Assembly (NCBI RefSeq): GCF_000204015.1
Contig: NZ_GL883080.1
Span: 402,504-466,503, forward strand
DNA length: 64,000 bases
Reading direction: 5' to 3'
Source: Asticcacaulis biprosthecium C19
GTDB taxonomy: Bacteria > Pseudomonadota > Alphaproteobacteria > Caulobacterales > Caulobacteraceae
Shown here piece after piece: positions 62,112 through 64,000 of this stretch; positions within the stretch are counted from its first letter, which is position 1; the number at the start of each line of letters is the position of its first letter. The notes below the pieces were generated by a model. It saw only the letters and a list, made by a program, of their open reading frames with translations. It ran no database searches and was not told the DNA's origin. The position numbers were made by a program, and so were the translations under genes.

Positions 62112-62288
62112 TACTCCCCCGCTATGCGGGGGAGGTGGCTGCCCGCGAAAGCGTGCAGTCGGAGGAGGAATTTCTTGGCACCGAACTCTGGGGAACAGAC
62201 CTTAAGCGACCGCACCGACGGAGGGCCAAATCCCCCTCCGTCTGGTCGCTCCGCTCCCATCCACCTCCCCCGCATAGCGGGGAGTGTA
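62112..62288. mobile_element. MITE-like palindromic element between pyrC-like gene and pyrB
   Basis: About 177 bp bounded by inverted ends: CTCCCCCGCTATGCGGGGGA plus GGTGG on the left (62114-62138), and CCACC plus TCCCCCGCATAGCGGGGAGT on the right (62261-62285). Each end is itself a small hairpin. The interior holds GGAGG/CCTCC blocks and no reading frame of note. It looks like a non-coding miniature element or large extragenic repeat. Confidence 0.65.
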
Positions 62289-62317
62289 AGCTATTATTCG
62301 GCGTTCGCTGGAAGGGT

Positions 62318-63316
62318 TCATCGATCATTCTCCAGCCGGGCGGACAGCGAGGCCAGCACAGCCATGCGGGCGGCGACGCCCATCTCGACCTGGTCCTGAA
62401 TCAGCGACACCGACAGATCGTCGGCGACCTCCGAATCGATCTCGATGCCGCGGTTCATCGGCCCCGGATGCATGACGCGGACATTTTTCGCCGCCACGGC
62501 CAGCTTTTCGCGATCCAGGCCGAAGAAGCGGTAATATTCCCGCGCCGACGGGATAAAAGCGCCGTCCATGCGTTCCAACTGCAGTCGCAGCATCATCACC
62601 ACGTTCGCGCCGGCAATACCTTCGCGCATGTCGTGATAGACCTCGACGCCCCATTGGTCGGCATCGCCGGGGATCAGGGTCGGTGGTCCGACCAGCCGGA
62701 CATTCGCGCCCATATTGCTGAGCAGGATGAGGTTGGAGCGGGCGACGCGGCTGTGGGCGACATCGCCACAGATGGCAACGGTCAGACCATCGACATGGCC
62801 GAAGGCCCGGCGGATCGACAACATGTCCAGCAGGGCCTGGGTCGGGTGCTGATGCTGGCCGTCGCCGGCATTGATCACCGAACAACCGACCTTCTGCGAC
62901 AGCAGGGCCGCGGCTCCGGAGGCCGAATGGCGCACCACCAGCAGATCGGGCTTCATGGCGTTCAAGGTCACGGCCGTATCGATCAGGGTCTCGCCCTTGG
63001 CGACCGACGAGGTCTTCATGCTCATATTGACCGTATCGGCGCCCAGGCGCTTGCCGGCGATCTCGAAGCTGGACTGGGTCCGCGTCGAGTTCTCGAAGAA
63101 CATGTTGACCAGGGTGCGGCCCTTGAGCAGGTCCAGTTTCTTGGTGGTCTGGCGGTTCAGGTCGACGAAGACATCAGCCAGGTCCAGCAGCGCCATGATG
63201 TCAGGCGGATCCAGGTCTTGGGCGGCGAGGAAGTGGCGCTTGGGGAAGGCACTCAGCCGCGCGCCGATCAGGTCGTTGACATTTGAGTCGCTGGGAGACA
63301 TTTCGAATTCCACCAT
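62318..63316 (-). CDS. pyrB: aspartate carbamoyltransferase catalytic subunit
   Basis: 332 residues. The carbamoyl-phosphate loop [22 protein letters not shown], then [47 protein letters not shown] and [14 protein letters not shown] are all intact. First committed step of pyrimidine synthesis. The start is at 63316; a second ATG five codons in is possible. Paired with the pseudo-dihydroorotase downstream across the MITE-like element. No pyrI regulatory gene is seen. Confidence 0.96.
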   Translation of the reverse strand: MVEFEMSPSDSNVNDLIGARLSAFPKRHFLAAQDLDPPDIMALLDLADVFVDLNRQTTKKLDLLKGRTLVNMFFENSTRTQSSFEIAGKRLGADTVNMSMKTSSVAKGETLIDTAVTLNAMKPDLLVVRHSASGAAALLSQKVGCSVINAGDGQHQHPTQALLDMLSIRRAFGHVDGLTVAICGDVAHSRVARSNLILLSNMGANVRLVGPPTLIPGDADQWGVEVYHDMREGIAGANVVMMLRLQLERMDGAFIPSAREYYRFFGLDREKLAVAAKNVRVMHPGPMNRGIEIDSEVADDLSVSLIQDQVEMGVAARMAVLASLSARLENDR

Positions 63317-63372
63317 TTGGCTGCCTTGTGGCCAATAATGGTCAAAAGCACAAGCGGAAGGATGACAGTTTC

Positions 63373-64000
63373 ATGAAAAGCCAGTCTCAAAAGGCGGCCG
63401 ATTTCGCTGCACTGCATCAATCAGGTTGCTTTGTCATCCCTAACCCCTGGGACCGCGGTTCAGCGCTGATGCTGGCGGGCTTGGGTTTCAAGGCCCTGAC
63501 CACGACCAGCGCCGGCTATGCGCGCTCGATCGGTGTGACAGATTATCGCGCCGGCCGGGATCACGTTCTGGCCCACTGCCGCGATCTGGTGGACGCGACG
63601 GATCTGCCCCTGGCGGCCGACCTGGAGGACGGTTTCGGACCGACGCCGCAAGACTGCGCTGAAACGATTCGTCAGGGTGCCGAAGCGGGTCTGGTCGGCG
63701 GTTCGATCGAGGACTGGCGCGCCGACGGGACCTTCTACGACATCGAAGCCGCAGCTGACCGCATACGAGCTGCCGCCGAAGCGGCGCGGTCGCTGAGCTT
63801 TCCGTTTCAACTGGTGGCGCGGTGCGAGAACTATCTGCGCGGTCGGCCGGATTTCGCCGATACGGTTCGCCGGCTCCAGGCCTATCAGGAGGCGGGAGCC
63901 GATGTATTGTATGCGCCGTGCCTGACGACGGCCGACGAGTACACGACTCTGCTGCGTGAGGTCGACCGACCGGTCAATGCTTTGGGGGGAATTGGAAATC
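63373..64000 (+). CDS. isocitrate lyase/PEP mutase family protein, cut by window end
   Basis: 209 codons from ATG 63373 to the window edge without a stop. KAADFAALHQSGCFVIPNPWDRGSALMLAGLGFKALTTTSAGYARSIG, VDATDLPLAADLEDGFG, GGSIEDW and LVARCENYLRG are the PEP mutase/isocitrate lyase superfamily core, with acidic metal-binding positions in DLEDGF and IEDW. Members include oxaloacetate decarboxylases and carboxyvinyl-carboxyphosphonate mutases; the exact reaction cannot be told. Divergent from pyrB; the C-terminus lies outside the window. Confidence 0.88.
   Translation, partial: MKSQSQKAADFAALHQSGCFVIPNPWDRGSALMLAGLGFKALTTTSAGYARSIGVTDYRAGRDHVLAHCRDLVDATDLPLAADLEDGFGPTPQDCAETIRQGAEAGLVGGSIEDWRADGTFYDIEAAADRIRAAAEAARSLSFPFQLVARCENYLRGRPDFADTVRRLQAYQEAGADVLYAPCLTTADEYTTLLREVDRPVNALGGIGN

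Overview
The window looks like chromosome of a Caulobacterales alphaproteobacterium, close to Caulobacter or Asticcacaulis. The case rests on gene content and order: divK-pleD with rpmG alongside, clpS-clpA, and a pyrB / pyrC-like / plsY / dprA / topA / rnr block. A large TonB-dependent receptor, an ATP12-type F1 assembly chaperone and high-GC coding with many GTG/TTG starts fit as well. The genus is an inference; there is no rRNA or tRNA gene here to settle it.

Layout. 1-2.6 kb: a CioAB-type cytochrome bd oxidase with a tiny third subunit gene. 2.9-6 kb: clpS and clpA, with an odd 77-bp tandem repeat of the clpS tail between them. 6-10.1 kb: a large secreted protein flanked by copies of a GC-rich extragenic repeat, a 50-residue membrane protein, and a TetR/membrane-protein pair behind a clear palindromic operator. 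10.2-15.2 kb: an accessory island whose only gene is a 1451-residue nuclease/P-loop NTPase/helical-repeat protein resembling AVAST (Avs) defence proteins. A decayed copy of the 5' end of the next gene lies on its left. 15.2-24.7 kb: housekeeping and signalling genes (flavin monooxygenase, DUF4153, GGDEF-EAL, histidine phosphatase, HIT, crcB, rluC, HAD, ATP12, Mpo1-like). The HAD gene carries an in-frame palindromic element.

24.8-39 kb looks like one nutrient-acquisition locus. On the minus strand a TonB receptor is followed by two sulfotransferases alternating with two Asp/Asn beta-hydroxylase-like proteins, in nearly overlapping genes, and then by a secreted alkaline-phosphatase-superfamily hydrolase. 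A DeoR-type regulator separates this from a plus-strand aminophosphonate catabolic operon (PhnZ-like HD oxygenase, TIGR03364-type flavoenzyme, phosphonoacetaldehyde hydrolase, DUF5690 transporter). A ladder of seven TTTGTG-like boxes precedes the TonB receptor. My inference is that the secreted hydrolase and receptor harvest a phosphonate-bearing compound that the cytoplasmic operon degrades. The hydroxylase/sulfotransferase quartet has no function I can assign.

39-50 kb: a FemAB-like protein, an M20 peptidase, an HscC-type Hsp70 with its membrane J-protein, RidA, the cell-cycle regulators DivK and PleD, rpmG, and a cupin/AraC pair. 50-64 kb: rnr, a small MafI-like gene, topA and dprA, a glycine-rich RTX-type protein, plsY, a dihydroorotase-like pseudoenzyme with its metal ligands replaced, pyrB, and the start of a PEP-mutase/isocitrate-lyase-family gene cut by the window end.

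The best candidates for undescribed biology are the Avs-like island gene, the TonB/hydroxylase/sulfotransferase operon with its phosphonate neighbours, and the clpS-tail repeat.
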